From: Streptomyces sp. CBMA29
Lineage (GTDB): Bacteria > Actinomycetota > Actinomycetes > Streptomycetales > Streptomycetaceae
Length of the DNA stretch: 64,000 nucleotides
Direction of reading: 5' to 3'
NCBI RefSeq assembly: GCF_014596445.1
Contig: NZ_MECL01000192.1
Coordinates: 1-64,000, forward strand
Shown: one piece after another, positions 34,509-44,973 of the stretch
How positions within the stretch are numbered: position 1 is the first letter of the stretch
Layout: the number at the start of each line of letters is the position of its first letter
Program-made: the position numbers and the translations under genes
The notes under the pieces: generated by a model
Seen by the model: the letters and a program-made list of their open reading frames with translations, nothing else
What the model was told of the DNA's origin: nothing
Databases searched by the model: none

Positions 34509-35501
34509 TCAGCCGGGCAGCGGGGAGTCGGTCGCCTCCGGGGTTTCCCGTACCGCCGGGGTCTCCCGTACCGGCGGGGTCTCCCGTACCGCCGGGGCCT
34601 GGCGCGCGGCCCGCGCTTGCGTACGTCCGCGCCGTGCGCCCCGTATCGCGTCCCAGGTGAGCAGGACGAGCGCCGCCCACACCATCAGGAAACCGGCCCA
34701 GCGCTCGGGGGGCATCTCCTCGTGGAAGTGGAGCACGCCGATCAGGAACTGGAAGACCGGCGTCAGATACTGCATGAGGCCGATGGTGGACAGCGGGAGC
34801 CGGGTCGCCGCCATGCCGAAGCAGACCAGCGGCACGGCGGTGACCAGACCGCAGGCGGCCAGCAGGGCGGCGTGGCCGGGGCCGTGGTGGGTGAAGGTCG
34901 AGTCGCCGCGCGCGCCGAGCACGACGAGGAAGACCAGCGCGGGCAGGAACTGCACCGAGGTCTCGGCGGCCAGCGACTCCAGGCCGCCCATGTTGATCTG
35001 CTTCTTCGCCAGGCCGTAGACGCCGAAGGAGAAGGCGAGCGTGAGCGCGATCCACGGCAGCCGCCCGTATCCGACGGCGAGGACGACGACGGCCAGCACG
35101 CCGACGCCGACCGCCGCCCACTGCACCGGGCGCAGCCGCTCGTGCAGGACGAGGACGCCGAGCGCGATGGTGACCAGCGGGTTGATGAAGTAGCCGAGCG
35201 AAGCCTCCACCACATGGCCCGCGTTGACCGCCCAGATGTACAGGCCCCAGTTGACGGAGACGAACAGCGCCGCGACGGCGATCAGGCCGAGCCGCCTGGG
35301 CTGCCTGACCACTTCGGATATCCACGCCCAGCGGCGCATCGCCAGCAGGATCACGGCGACCACCACCAGCGCCCACACCATCCGGTGGGCCAGGATCTCC
35401 AGCGCCCCCGCCGGTTCGAGCAGCGGCCAGAACAGCGGGAACAGGCCCCACATGCCGTAGGCCGCGAAGCCGTACACCAGTCCCGCGCGCCGCTCGTTCA
35501 T
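34509..35501 (-). CDS. rarD: EamA/RarD-type membrane transporter
   Basis: The 330-residue protein has ten hydrophobic helices and RarD signatures: the opening GLVYGFAAYGMWGLFPLFW, NWGLYIWAVNAGHVVEASLG, NPLVTIALGVLVLHERL and FGVYGLAKKQ. RarD proteins are EamA exporters of unclear substrate. The C-terminus is cytoplasmic and ends with VRETPA/VRETPP-type 6-residue repeats. The surface-protein gene lies 139 bases downstream. Confidence 0.92.
   Translation of the reverse strand: MNERRAGLVYGFAAYGMWGLFPLFWPLLEPAGALEILAHRMVWALVVVAVILLAMRRWAWISEVVRQPRRLGLIAVAALFVSVNWGLYIWAVNAGHVVEASLGYFINPLVTIALGVLVLHERLRPVQWAAVGVGVLAVVVLAVGYGRLPWIALTLAFSFGVYGLAKKQINMGGLESLAAETSVQFLPALVFLVVLGARGDSTFTHHGPGHAALLAACGLVTAVPLVCFGMAATRLPLSTIGLMQYLTPVFQFLIGVLHFHEEMPPERWAGFLMVWAALVLLTWDAIRGARRGRTQARAARQAPAVRETPPVRETPAVRETPEATDSPLPG
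34541..34600 (-). repeat. 18-bp tandem repeat in the 3' end of rarD
   Basis: A CCCGTACCG(C/G)CGGGGTCT unit recurs at an 18-base period, starting at 34547 and 34565 and again after that. It encodes VRETPA/VRETPP repeats in the cytoplasmic tail, so number changes keep the frame. Confidence 0.7.
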
Positions 35502-35686
35502 CCCGACCCCTTCCCGTACCGCCCCGCCCTGGCCGTATGACCCGCCGCCGGGCCGCGACGTGACGACGTTAGCCCCACCCCCACCGGCCTGTCATGCCCG
35601 TCCCACCCCACGGTCATGACAGGCCGCCCGTGCCGGAGGCTTCCGGCGCGTAAGGTGCACCCGGAGCCGGGCGTGAGGGGGGCGCG

Positions 35687-36154
35687 TTGAAGCGACGGAA
35701 GCTGATCGGGGTCGGTGCGGGGCTCGCGGTCGTACCCGCCTGGTGGGGCCTGCGGCGTATGGCGAACGGGTCCGGGGACGGCTGGCGTACCGACACCGCC
35801 CGGCTGGAGCGGACGTTCCCGCTGCTCGGCCCGCTCACCCACGCCAAGTGGGTGAGCAGTCGGGATGACGACCGAGGCACGCCGTCGCCGGAGCTGGTGC
35901 TCTCGGGCCTCGCCCGGCTGGCACCGGGGAAACTCGCCGAACTGACGGCGGCCCATGCCTTTGTCCCGGACGGGCCGCCCCATGACTTCTCCTCGTGGTT
36001 CGAGAAGCCGCTCAAGGGGGAGGGGCCGAAGAACCCGGAGTGGATCAGGTCGGACGAGCTCGACACCGAAGACGGCGGCGGTCGCTCCACCGACCTGTGG
36101 TTCGACCGCCGCAGCGACACCGTCCGCTTCTGGGCCCTCAACCCGTACGGATAG
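35687..36154 (+). CDS. Small exported or membrane-anchored protein, unknown
   Basis: The 155-residue protein starts MKRRKLIGVGAGLAVVPAWW, a short N-terminal signal or anchor, followed by a soluble part without a family I recognise. TTG is the only start that keeps the frame with a site (GAGGGGGG) at correct spacing; a GTG just upstream runs into a stop. It is convergent with the next gene and a hairpin directly follows the stop. Confidence 0.6.
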   Translation: MKRRKLIGVGAGLAVVPAWWGLRRMANGSGDGWRTDTARLERTFPLLGPLTHAKWVSSRDDDRGTPSPELVLSGLARLAPGKLAELTAAHAFVPDGPPHDFSSWFEKPLKGEGPKNPEWIRSDELDTEDGGGRSTDLWFDRRSDTVRFWALNPYG

Positions 36155-36170
36155 GCCCGGGTGACCGGGC
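36155..36170. terminator. Small hairpin between convergent genes
   Basis: GCCCGG-GTGA-CCGGGC directly follows the TAG of the + strand gene and lies 6 bases from the stop of the minus-strand gene. There is no T run, so its activity is uncertain. Confidence 0.4.
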
Positions 36171-36175
36171 GTCGC

Positions 36176-37033
36176 TCACGCCTTGAGGGCGGCCTTCAGG
36201 GTGTCGCGGATCGGGGTGGTGGGGCGGCCGATCAGGCGGGACATGTCGCCGCTGGTGCCCGCGAGCAGGCCGCGCTCGATGGCGTGGTCGACGTCGACCA
36301 GGATGGCGGCGAAGGCGGGCGGGAGGCCCGCGGCTTCGAGGATCTGCTGGCGCGTTTCGGCGGGGACGTTCTGGTACGTGATGTCCTCGCCGGTCAGCTC
36401 GGCGACGAGCGCCGCGTATTCGGCGAAGCTCCACGCGGTGTCGCCGCTCAGCTCGTACGCCGTGTTCTCGTGGCCGTCGGTGGCCAGGACGACCGCCGCC
36501 GCTGCCGCGTAGTCCGCGCGGGCGGCGCTCGCGAGGCGGCCGTCGCCGGCGTTGGCGACGACGGCGTGGTGCTCCAGGACCGGGGCCAGGTTCTCGGTGT
36601 AGACCTCGCTGTACCAGCCGTTGCGCAGGAAGACGTAGGGCAGGCCGGAGGCCAGGACGTGCTCCTCGGTCGCCTTGTGCTCGATCGCGAGGTCGAAGTC
36701 GGCGGCGGGACCGCCGAGGACTCCTGTGTACGCGAACAGGGCCACGCCCGCGGCCGCCGCCGCGTCGATCACCGCGCTGTGCTGCGCGATGCGGCGGCCG
36801 ACCTCGCTGCCCGAGATCAGCAGCACCTTGTCGCCCGCGTGGAAGGCGTCCTTCAGCGTCGCCGGGTCGCTGTAGTCCGCGACCCGGAGTTCCACGCCGC
36901 GCTCCGCCAGGTCGGCGGCCTTGGTCTCGTCCCGCACGACGGCGGCCACGTCGGTGGCCGGTACCCGCGTGAGCAGCTCGTCGATGACGAGGCGGCCGAG
37001 GTGCCCGGTGGCTCCTGTGACGACGATGCTCAT
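36176..37033 (-). CDS. NmrA/QorB-like NAD(P)H oxidoreductase
   Basis: The 285-residue protein has the Rossmann start VVTGATGHLGRLVIDELL and NmrA/QorB features: VRDETKAADLAERGVELRVA, LRNGWYSEVYTENL and YELSGDTAWSF. QorB (QOR2) reduces quinones with NADPH and is often controlled by an HxlR regulator; the divergent gene here is one. The ATG at 37033 is chosen because the frame upstream crosses the operator region. Confidence 0.88.
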   Translation of the reverse strand: MSIVVTGATGHLGRLVIDELLTRVPATDVAAVVRDETKAADLAERGVELRVADYSDPATLKDAFHAGDKVLLISGSEVGRRIAQHSAVIDAAAAAGVALFAYTGVLGGPAADFDLAIEHKATEEHVLASGLPYVFLRNGWYSEVYTENLAPVLEHHAVVANAGDGRLASAARADYAAAAAVVLATDGHENTAYELSGDTAWSFAEYAALVAELTGEDITYQNVPAETRQQILEAAGLPPAFAAILVDVDHAIERGLLAGTSGDMSRLIGRPTTPIRDTLKAALKA

Positions 37034-37106
37034 GTCTTTTTGCTCCCTGTTCGCGGTGGTCCGGTGTCTTCGGCTCCACCGTACGACGGTCACTAACTCT
37101 TGGAAA

Positions 37107-37129
37107 GTACCCACCTTGAAGTAAGGTAC
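37107..37129. promoter_or_regulatory. Operator for the HxlR regulator
   Basis: The sequence GTACC(C)ACCTT ... AAGGTAC is a dyad with GTAC ends and CTT/AAG inner parts, of the type bound by HxlR/QorR-like proteins. It ends 4 bases before the hxlR ATG and overlaps where the leader of the oxidoreductase gene begins, so both genes can be repressed from it. Confidence 0.68.
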
Positions 37130-37133
37130 CGAC

Positions 37134-37490
37134 ATGGACGTAAGTTGCCCCGAGCGGGTCATTCTCGAACACGTCACCTCCCGGTGGGGGGTTCTTGTCC
37201 TGTGCGAGCTGCTCGACGGGGCGGAGTTGCGCTTCAGCGCGCTGCGGCGGGCGATCGGCATCGTCTCGGAGAAGATGCTCACGCAGACGCTGCGCACGCT
37301 GGAGCGGGACGGCTTCGTCCTTCGCCGGGCTCTGCCCGTCATCCCGCCGCACGTCACCTACTCCCTCACCCCTCTCGGCCTTGAGGCTGCCGCCCGCGTC
37401 CACGCCCTCTCCGTCTGGACCGCCGACGCCGCCCCCGCCGTCCTCTCCGCCCGCACCGCCTACGACGCCGCCCACCCCAGCCCTTCCTAG
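37134..37490 (+). CDS. HxlR-family transcriptional regulator
   Basis: The 118-residue winged-helix protein starts with Cys in MDVSCPERVILEH and has TSRWGVLVLCELLDG, FSALRRAIG and KMLTQTLRTLERDGFV, the HxlR hallmark. The N-terminal Cys is the redox-sensing residue in QorR-type relatives. It is divergent from the quinone reductase-like gene and probably derepresses it on thiol or quinone stress. Confidence 0.9.
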   Translation: MDVSCPERVILEHVTSRWGVLVLCELLDGAELRFSALRRAIGIVSEKMLTQTLRTLERDGFVLRRALPVIPPHVTYSLTPLGLEAAARVHALSVWTADAAPAVLSARTAYDAAHPSPS

Positions 37491-37518
37491 GGCGCCGCAC
37501 CCCGGGTCTTTCGCGGCC

Positions 37519-37632
37519 AGGCCGCGCCGGGCTTTCGGTCCGGAAACAGACAGCGTCTGTCCTGTTGGGGCCGGTTTTTTGGCGATGCCGCCGTGGTGGC
37601 CGAGCGCGCAGGTCCCCGCGCCCCTCACTGTG
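37519..37632. repeat. Decayed copy of a dispersed intergenic element
   Basis: This stretch matches the loop and right arm of the element at 44974-45128. Shared blocks are CCGGGCTTTC, a variable part, GGGGCCGGTTTT, then GCCGCCGTGGT, GCGCAGGTCCCCGCGCCCCT (AGTT in the other copy). The left arm is missing, and no coding frame is present. Confidence 0.72.
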
Positions 37633-37633
37633 A

Positions 37634-37696
37634 TGGCACCACGTGGTGCCAGGTTGGCTCAAGGAACCCCTTGCGGGTGGCGCCATGGTGGTGCCA
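37634..37696. promoter_or_regulatory. Two palindromic operators before the RHH gene
   Basis: TGGCACCACGTGGTGCCA (37634-37651) is a perfect 18-bp palindrome. A second, imperfect site with TGGCGCCA and TGGTGCCA halves lies at 37678-37696. Both stand just before the RHH protein start (37707) and suit autoregulation by a dimeric ribbon-helix-helix protein. Confidence 0.7.
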
Positions 37697-37706
37697 CTAT
37701 GGCGTT

Positions 37707-38249
37707 ATGGACCTGACGCCGTATGTCGAGAATCTGCGCCGCGAGCTGGCGGTGGCCGCCGAAGCCGGCGGGGACGCATCACGCGCCCTCGCGGAGCGAC
37801 TGACGGCTCCGCTGGAGTCGGCGACGCGCTTGACGATGCTGAATGTGCTGTCGGCGGCGATGGACGAGGTCACGCGGGAGCTGGCGCCGGGCTCGGTGGA
37901 CGTGCGGCTCCGGGGCCTGGACCCGGACTTCGTGGTGACGCGCCCGTACGCGCGGGACGAGGACGAGCCGCAGGCACAGACGCAGGCCCAGCCGCAGGCC
38001 CCGGGGCCCGCCCCAGCAGAGGGGGACGACGGCGGCACCGCCAGGGTGAACCTGCGACTGCCGGGCCACCTCAAGACGCGGGCCGAGGAGGCCGCGACCA
38101 GGGAGGGCCTGTCGGTCAACGCCTGGCTGGTGCGAGCCGTCTCGGCGGCGGTCGGCGGCGACGGCGGCGGCGGCGGCCAGCCGCGTATGGCGGAGAAGAC
38201 CCGTACCACCAGAACCGTAGGACAGAGCTTCAAGGGCTGGGTCCGCTAG
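37707..38249 (+). CDS. RHH DNA-binding protein, HicB-antitoxin-like
   Basis: The 180-residue protein has an N-terminal helical part (MDLTPYVENLRRELAVAAEA), a Gln/Ala/Pro linker near 92-108 and a C-terminal ribbon-helix-helix domain (VNLRLPGHLKTRAEEAATRE, then LSVNAWLVRAV). It is like proteins named HicB-family in annotations, but no HicA toxin gene follows. More likely it is a regulator of the DUF4097 and ABC genes downstream and of itself, through the palindromes upstream. Confidence 0.75.
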   Translation: MDLTPYVENLRRELAVAAEAGGDASRALAERLTAPLESATRLTMLNVLSAAMDEVTRELAPGSVDVRLRGLDPDFVVTRPYARDEDEPQAQTQAQPQAPGPAPAEGDDGGTARVNLRLPGHLKTRAEEAATREGLSVNAWLVRAVSAAVGGDGGGGGQPRMAEKTRTTRTVGQSFKGWVR

Positions 38250-38294
38250 CCGCGCGCCCCGGCTCACCCAACGACCCAAGACGACGGGACAGCC

Positions 38295-39164
38295 ATGCCT
38301 TCTTTCGACACCCCTTTCCACACCCCTTTCGACACCCCCGAACCCATCTCCGTGACGAGCACCGTGGAAGCCGGATCGATCCAGTTCACGGCCGTCGACC
38401 GCCTCGACACCCTCGTGGAGGTACGGCCCCGCGACCCGAAGCGGGACCAGGACGTACGGGCGGCCGAGCAGACCGAAGTCCGTTACGCGAGTGGCCTGTT
38501 GACCATCAGGACCCCCAAGGGCCGCCGCCTCATCGGGCCTTCCGGCGCCGTGGACGTGACGGTCGAACTGCCCACGGGCTCGGCGGTCGAAGTGACCGGC
38601 GCGTGGGCGCAGGTGCACGGCGAGGGCAGGCTCGGCGAGGTGCGGGTGAAGGTCTCGGTGGGCGACGTGCGGTTCGACACGACCGGGCCGCTCGACCTGG
38701 TCGTGTCGCACGGCAGCGTCACCGTGGACCGGGTCGAGGGCCCGGCCGAGATCGCCACCAGCTCCGGGAGCCTGCGGATCGGCACGGTCGTGGGGACCGC
38801 CGTGCTGAAGAACTCCAACGGCACCACGACCCTCGCCGCCGTCACCGGCGACCTGCGGGTCAGCGGCACCAACGGCGGCATCGACATCGCGCGCGCCGAG
38901 GCGTCGGTCACCGGCACCACGTCCAACGGCCACCTGCGGGTCGCCGAAGTCATCAGCGGCGAGGTCCGGTTGGAGACCTCCAACGGCCCCATCGAGGTCG
39001 GCGTCCGCGAGGGCACCGCCGCCTGGCTCGACGTCAGCTCCAGCCACGGCCAGGTGCGCAACAGGCTCCCCGCCTCCGAGGCCCCCGGGCAGACCGAGGA
39101 CGCCGTCTCGGTCCGCGCCAGGACCAACTGGGGCAACATCGAGATCCTCCGCGCGCGCGGCTGA
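38295..39164 (+). CDS. DUF4097-type beta-helix protein
   Basis: The 289-residue protein consists of short repeating beta strands (GSLRIGTVVGTAVLKNSNG, TTTLAAVTGDLRVSGTNGG), the pattern of DUF4097. No signal peptide is present, so it is probably cytoplasmic. The N-terminus has a repeated TPFDTP/TPFHTP. Related genes stand between an RHH regulator and a DrrAB-type ABC pump in other Streptomyces, as here. Function unknown. Confidence 0.8.
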   Translation: MPSFDTPFHTPFDTPEPISVTSTVEAGSIQFTAVDRLDTLVEVRPRDPKRDQDVRAAEQTEVRYASGLLTIRTPKGRRLIGPSGAVDVTVELPTGSAVEVTGAWAQVHGEGRLGEVRVKVSVGDVRFDTTGPLDLVVSHGSVTVDRVEGPAEIATSSGSLRIGTVVGTAVLKNSNGTTTLAAVTGDLRVSGTNGGIDIARAEASVTGTTSNGHLRVAEVISGEVRLETSNGPIEVGVREGTAAWLDVSSSHGQVRNRLPASEAPGQTEDAVSVRARTNWGNIEILRARG

Positions 39165-39256
39165 CCCGCCCGCCCCTCCCCGTACGCCCCCCCGCCCCTC
39201 CCCGTACGGCCCGACGCACCGGGCCACGTCACCGCACCCCCGAAAGGGCGAAGCCC

Positions 39257-39754
39257 ATGCCTTCTCCTGTCATGCCCATGCCCATGCCGATGCCCGTGCC
39301 CAGAAATACTCAGGGCACCGACCCGCGCCCGCCCGCCGTCTCCACCGCCTACCTGCGCAAGTCCTACGGCGACAAGACCGTCCTCGACGGCATCGACCTG
39401 CGCATCCCGGCGGGCACCGTCTTCGCCCTGCTCGGCCCGAACGGCGCGGGCAAGACCACCACCGTGCAGATCCTGTCCACCCTCATCTCCGCCGACGGCG
39501 GCCACGCCCAGGTCGCGGGCCACGACGTGGCCGGCTCACCGGACGGGGTCCGCGCCGCGATCGGCGTCACCGGGCAGTTCGCGGCGCTCGACGACCTGCT
39601 CACCGCCGAGGAGAACCTGCTCCTCATGGCCGACCTGCTGCACCTCGGCAAGGCCGAAGGGCGGGCGCGGGCCGAGGAGTTGCTGGCCCGCTTCGACATC
39701 GCCGACGCCGCCAAGCAGCGCGCCGCGCTCTTCTCCGGCGGGACCAGGCGTTGA
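39257..39754 (+). pseudogene. Truncated DrrA-type ABC ATPase
   Basis: The 165-residue product is the first half of a daunorubicin-resistance (DrrA)-type ATPase: Walker A LLGPNGAGKTT and the Q-loop region are intact. It stops in the signature motif, at LFSGGTRR, right where family members continue RRRLDLA. Walker B, the D-loop and the switch His are lost, and no permease gene follows. The N-terminus has a PMPMPMPVP run. Transport activity is not expected; a partner-binding remnant cannot be ruled out. Confidence 0.85.
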
Positions 39755-39758
39755 GCAA

Positions 39759-39797
39759 CCCGACACACGACCCGACACACGAAAGCCCGACACACGA
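39759..39797 (+). repeat. Three 12-bp direct repeats after the truncation
   Basis: CCCGACACACGA occurs at 39759, 39771 and 39786, starting 4 bases after the premature stop of the ATPase remnant. It may mark the deletion junction. Confidence 0.75.
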
Positions 39798-39799
39798 AA

Positions 39800-39831
39800 G
39801 GGGGCGGGTGCGCGTCGCGCGGCCCGCCCCC
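39800..39831. terminator. GC-rich hairpin between the ATPase remnant and korB
   Basis: GGGGGCGGG pairs with CCCGCCCCC (9 bp) and the 14-base loop has further self-complementary CGCG. It is 18 bases after the korB stop in its direction of transcription and could also end the + strand transcript. T residues are few. Confidence 0.6.
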
Positions 39832-39849
39832 CTTCCGTATCCGTACGTG

Positions 39850-40906
39850 TCAGCCGACGACGGTCCAGGTGTCCCGCCCGGTCAGCAGCCCGGCGAGGTC
39901 GCCCTTGCCCTGCTGCACCACGGCCTTTTCGAGCTGGTCCGACATCTCCGTGTCGTACACCGGGCGCGTCACGTCCCGCAGCACACCGATCGGCGTGTGG
40001 TGGAGCGTGTCGGCGTCCGCCAGCCGCGACAGCGCGAAAGCCGTCGTCGGGGACGCGGTGTGCGCGTCGTGGACCAGTACCCCCGCAGTACCGTCCACGG
40101 TCACGTCGATCACCTTCAGGTCACCGGTCGCCGGGTCCCGTACGACGCCCTTCGCACCGAGACCGTCCTCGGCGGGGGCGCCGAAGCGGATCGGCTGCCC
40201 CTGCTCCAGCCGGATCACGGCGTCCTGCGCGCTCTCGCGCTCCTTGAGGACGTCGAAGGCGCCGTCGTTGAAGATGTTGCAGTTCTGGTAGATCTCCACC
40301 AGCGCCGTGCCCTCGTGCTCGGCCGCCGCGCGCAGCACCGACTGGAGGTGCTTGCGGTCGGAGTCGATCGTGCGGGCCACGAAGGACGCCTCGGCGCCGA
40401 TCGCCAGCGACACCGGGTTGAAGGGCGCGTCCAGCGACCCCATCGGCGTCGACTTGGTGATCTTGCCGACCTCGGAGGTGGGGCTGTACTGACCCTTGGT
40501 GAGCCCGTAGATCCGGTTGTTGAACAGCAGGATCTTCAGGTTCACATTGCGCCGCAGCGCGTGGATCAGGTGGTTGCCGCCGATGGAGAGCGCGTCGCCG
40601 TCACCGGTGACGACCCACACGCTCAGGTCGCGGCGCGAGGCGGCGAGCCCCGTCGCGATGGCCGGGGCGCGGCCGTGGATGGAGTGCATGCCGTAGGTGT
40701 TCATGTAGTACGGGAAGCGGGACGAGCACCCGATCCCGGACACGAACACCACGTTCTCGCGGGCCAGGCCCAGCTCCGGCATGAAGGACTGGACGGCGGC
40801 CAGGATCGCGTAGTCCCCGCAACCGGGGCACCAGCGCACCTCCTGGTCCGACTTGAAGTCCTTCATGGACTGCTTCGCCTCGGCCTTGGGCACCAGCGAC
40901 AGCGCC

Positions 40907-40914
<8 letters not shown>
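39850..40914 (-). CDS. korB: 2-oxoacid:ferredoxin oxidoreductase, beta subunit
   Basis: KorB binds thiamine diphosphate and, with KorA, converts 2-oxoglutarate and CoA to succinyl-CoA while reducing ferredoxin. The 354-residue product has WCPGCGDYA (C29, C32), the diphosphate-binding GDGDAL (104-109) and NN at 132-133. The ATG at 40914 is 9 bases after GGAGG, a better fit than the GTG two codons earlier (40920). It overlaps korA, so the subunits are coupled. Use of another 2-oxo acid is possible. Confidence 0.93.
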
Positions 40915-42862
<1,948 letters not shown>

Positions 42863-43005
42863 TGAAACGGACCTCCCTAGAGGCGGCGGCTCACCGGTCA
42901 TCGTACGTCGGTAAGGGTCGCCTTCCCCGTACGTCCCGGAATGTGGATGCGGGAGCGCGGCCCCGACCTGCGGACTGCCGGACATGTGTGTGGCATGTGC
43001 ATGTA

Positions 43006-43034
43006 ACGGCGCGAGTCCGTGAGGCCCGCGCCGT
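43006..43034 (-). terminator. Hairpin downstream of the response regulator
   Basis: ACGGCGCG pairs with CGCGCCGT around a 13-base loop, 34 bases beyond the regulator stop. It separates this gene from korA. No T run. Confidence 0.42.
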
Positions 43035-43067
43035 CAGGCGTCTGCTGTGAGACAGAGTGTCAACAGA

Positions 43068-43739
43068 TCAGGAGTTCAGGTAGGTGAGCACCGCCAGGAC
43101 GCGACGGTGATCCCCGTCACTCGGCGCCAGACCGAGCTTCAGGAAGATGTTGCTGACGTGCTTCTCCACCGCGCCGTCGCTCACCACGAGCTGCTTGGCC
43201 ACCGCCGAATTCGTCCGGCCCTCCGCCATCAGCCCCAGCACCTCGCGCTCGCGCGGCGTCAGCCCGGCCAGCACGTCCTGCTTGCGGCTGCGGCCCAGGA
43301 GCTGCGCGACCACCTCGGGGTCCAGCGCCGTGCCGCCCTCGGCGACCCGCACCACCGCGTCCACGAACTCGCGGACCTCGGCCACCCGGTCCTTGAGCAG
43401 ATACCCCACCCCGCGGCTGCTGCCCGCCAGCAGCTCGGTCGCGTACCGCTCCTCCACGTACTGCGACAGCACCAGCACGCCCACGCCGGGGTGGTCCCGG
43501 CGCAACTGCACCGCCGCCCGCACCCCCTCGTCGGTGTGCGTCGGCGGCATCCGTACGTCCGCCACCACGACGTCGGGGGCCGCGCCCTCGTCCGCCAGCT
43601 CCCGTACGACCTTGATCAGCGCCTCGGCGTCACCGACGCCGGCCACCACATCATGACCGCGGTCGGTCAGCAATCGGGTCAGTCCCTCCCGAAGCAGTAC
43701 CGAATCCTCGGCGATGACCACCCGCACCTTGTCCTCCAC
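43068..43739 (-). CDS. LuxR/NarL-type response regulator
   Basis: The 223-residue protein has a receiver domain with phospho-acceptor D61 (VVVADVRMPP), the acidic pair at E11-D12, and a C-terminal LuxR helix-turn-helix (LTPREREVLGLMAEGRTNSA, then KHVSNIFLKLGL). The GTG start has GGAGG... inside its own second codons and a weak site upstream. Two orphan sensor kinases of the matching type lie 1.4-2.9 kb away; the three may form one pathway, though a gene and a repeat lie between. Confidence 0.92.
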   Translation of the reverse strand: MEDKVRVVIAEDSVLLREGLTRLLTDRGHDVVAGVGDAEALIKVVRELADEGAAPDVVVADVRMPPTHTDEGVRAAVQLRRDHPGVGVLVLSQYVEERYATELLAGSSRGVGYLLKDRVAEVREFVDAVVRVAEGGTALDPEVVAQLLGRSRKQDVLAGLTPREREVLGLMAEGRTNSAVAKQLVVSDGAVEKHVSNIFLKLGLAPSDGDHRRVLAVLTYLNS

Positions 43740-43886
43740 CCGTTCCAGCCCCCCGCATCCGACCCTGTCTTCCCCAGCATCCCAGCAACGACGCGCTGAT
43801 GGGGAATACGGTTCCGGTGGGCAAGGTTGCGCCCGGAAGGTCGGCGGGGGTCGCGCGTCAGCGGCTCACAGGCAAGAGGAGAGCGT

Positions 43887-44855
43887 GTGCGCGCGGTCGG
43901 ATTCGACGTCAACGGTGGCCCGGAAGTGCTCCGGCCGGTGGAAATCCCCGTCCCGGAACCGGGCCCCGGGCAGGTGCTGATCCAGGTCGCGTACGCGGGC
44001 GTCAACCACGGCGAGGTGCTGCACCGGCTCGGCGACTACGGTCCGCCGGACGGGATCGCCGTCCCCGGCCTCGAGGTCTCCGGCGAGATCGCCGCGCTCG
44101 GCGCGGGCGTCACCGGGCTCGCCGTCGGCGACCCCGTCGCCGCCTACCTGCCCGACGGCGGCGGATACGCCGAATACGCCGTCGCGCCCGCCGACTTCGC
44201 CTTCCCGCTCGACGGGATCTCGCTGCGGGACGGGGGCGGCGCGGCGCTCGTCCTCACCACCGCGTACGGGGTGCTCGCCGGGGCCGCGCGGCTCACCGCG
44301 GGGGACACCGTCCTCATCCACGCCGCCGCGGGCGGGGTCGGCTCGGCCGCCGCGCAGATCGCCCGCGCGCTGGGGGCCGCCGCCGTGTACGGGACGGTCC
44401 GTACGGCCGAGAAGGCCGAGTACGCGAAACGTTTCGGCTACGACGCGGTGCTGCTGCGCGAGACCTTCGCCGAGGAGCTTTCCGCTGCTCGCACCGAGAT
44501 CGACGTGCTGCTCGACCCCATCGGCGGGGCCACCCGGCAGGCCGGGCTCTCCCTCCTGGCCCCCTTCGGCCGCCTGGTCGCCTACGGCGAGGCCGCCCGC
44601 CAGCCCGACCTCACCCTGCCCGTCCTCCCCTTCTCCCGGCACAACCGCTCTCTCACCGGCTACTCCGTCCACGACCTCGCCTTGCGCGCCCCCGCCGTTC
44701 TGCGCGGCCACGCCCTCGCCGCCCTCTCCCTTCTCGCCTCCGGAGCCATCCGGCTCGACATCACCGCCGAGCTTTCGCTTGCAGCGGCCTTCCAAGCCCA
44801 CCAGGCCCTCCAGGCCGGCACCAACCGCGGCAAGGTCCTCCTCGCCCTGACCTAG
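43887..44855 (+). CDS. Zinc-free quinone oxidoreductase (MDR family)
   Basis: The 322-residue medium-chain dehydrogenase/reductase starts RAVGFDVNGGPEVLRPVEIP and has VNHGEVLHRLG, GLEVSGEIAALG and the NADPH site AAAGGVGSAAAQIARALGA. It lacks the zinc Cys/His set of alcohol dehydrogenases, so it fits NADPH:quinone reductases. GTG at 43887 follows AGAGGAG; the frame further upstream is unlikely. Confidence 0.9.
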   Translation: MRAVGFDVNGGPEVLRPVEIPVPEPGPGQVLIQVAYAGVNHGEVLHRLGDYGPPDGIAVPGLEVSGEIAALGAGVTGLAVGDPVAAYLPDGGGYAEYAVAPADFAFPLDGISLRDGGGAALVLTTAYGVLAGAARLTAGDTVLIHAAAGGVGSAAAQIARALGAAAVYGTVRTAEKAEYAKRFGYDAVLLRETFAEELSAARTEIDVLLDPIGGATRQAGLSLLAPFGRLVAYGEAARQPDLTLPVLPFSRHNRSLTGYSVHDLALRAPAVLRGHALAALSLLASGAIRLDITAELSLAAAFQAHQALQAGTNRGKVLLALT

Positions 44856-44973
44856 CCGGCCCCCTGCGGGGGAGGCCGCATCTTCCAGGGCCGCGGTCCC
44901 TGTGCGCCCGCCTTACGCAGGGCCTGTTTTCCAGGGCCGCGAACCTGGTGCGGCTCTTCTCCCAGGGCGGCTG

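Noticed and set aside
37707-38249. HicAB toxin-antitoxin system
   Set aside because: Only the HicB-like RHH protein is present; no small double-stranded-RNA-binding-type HicA gene lies on either side.
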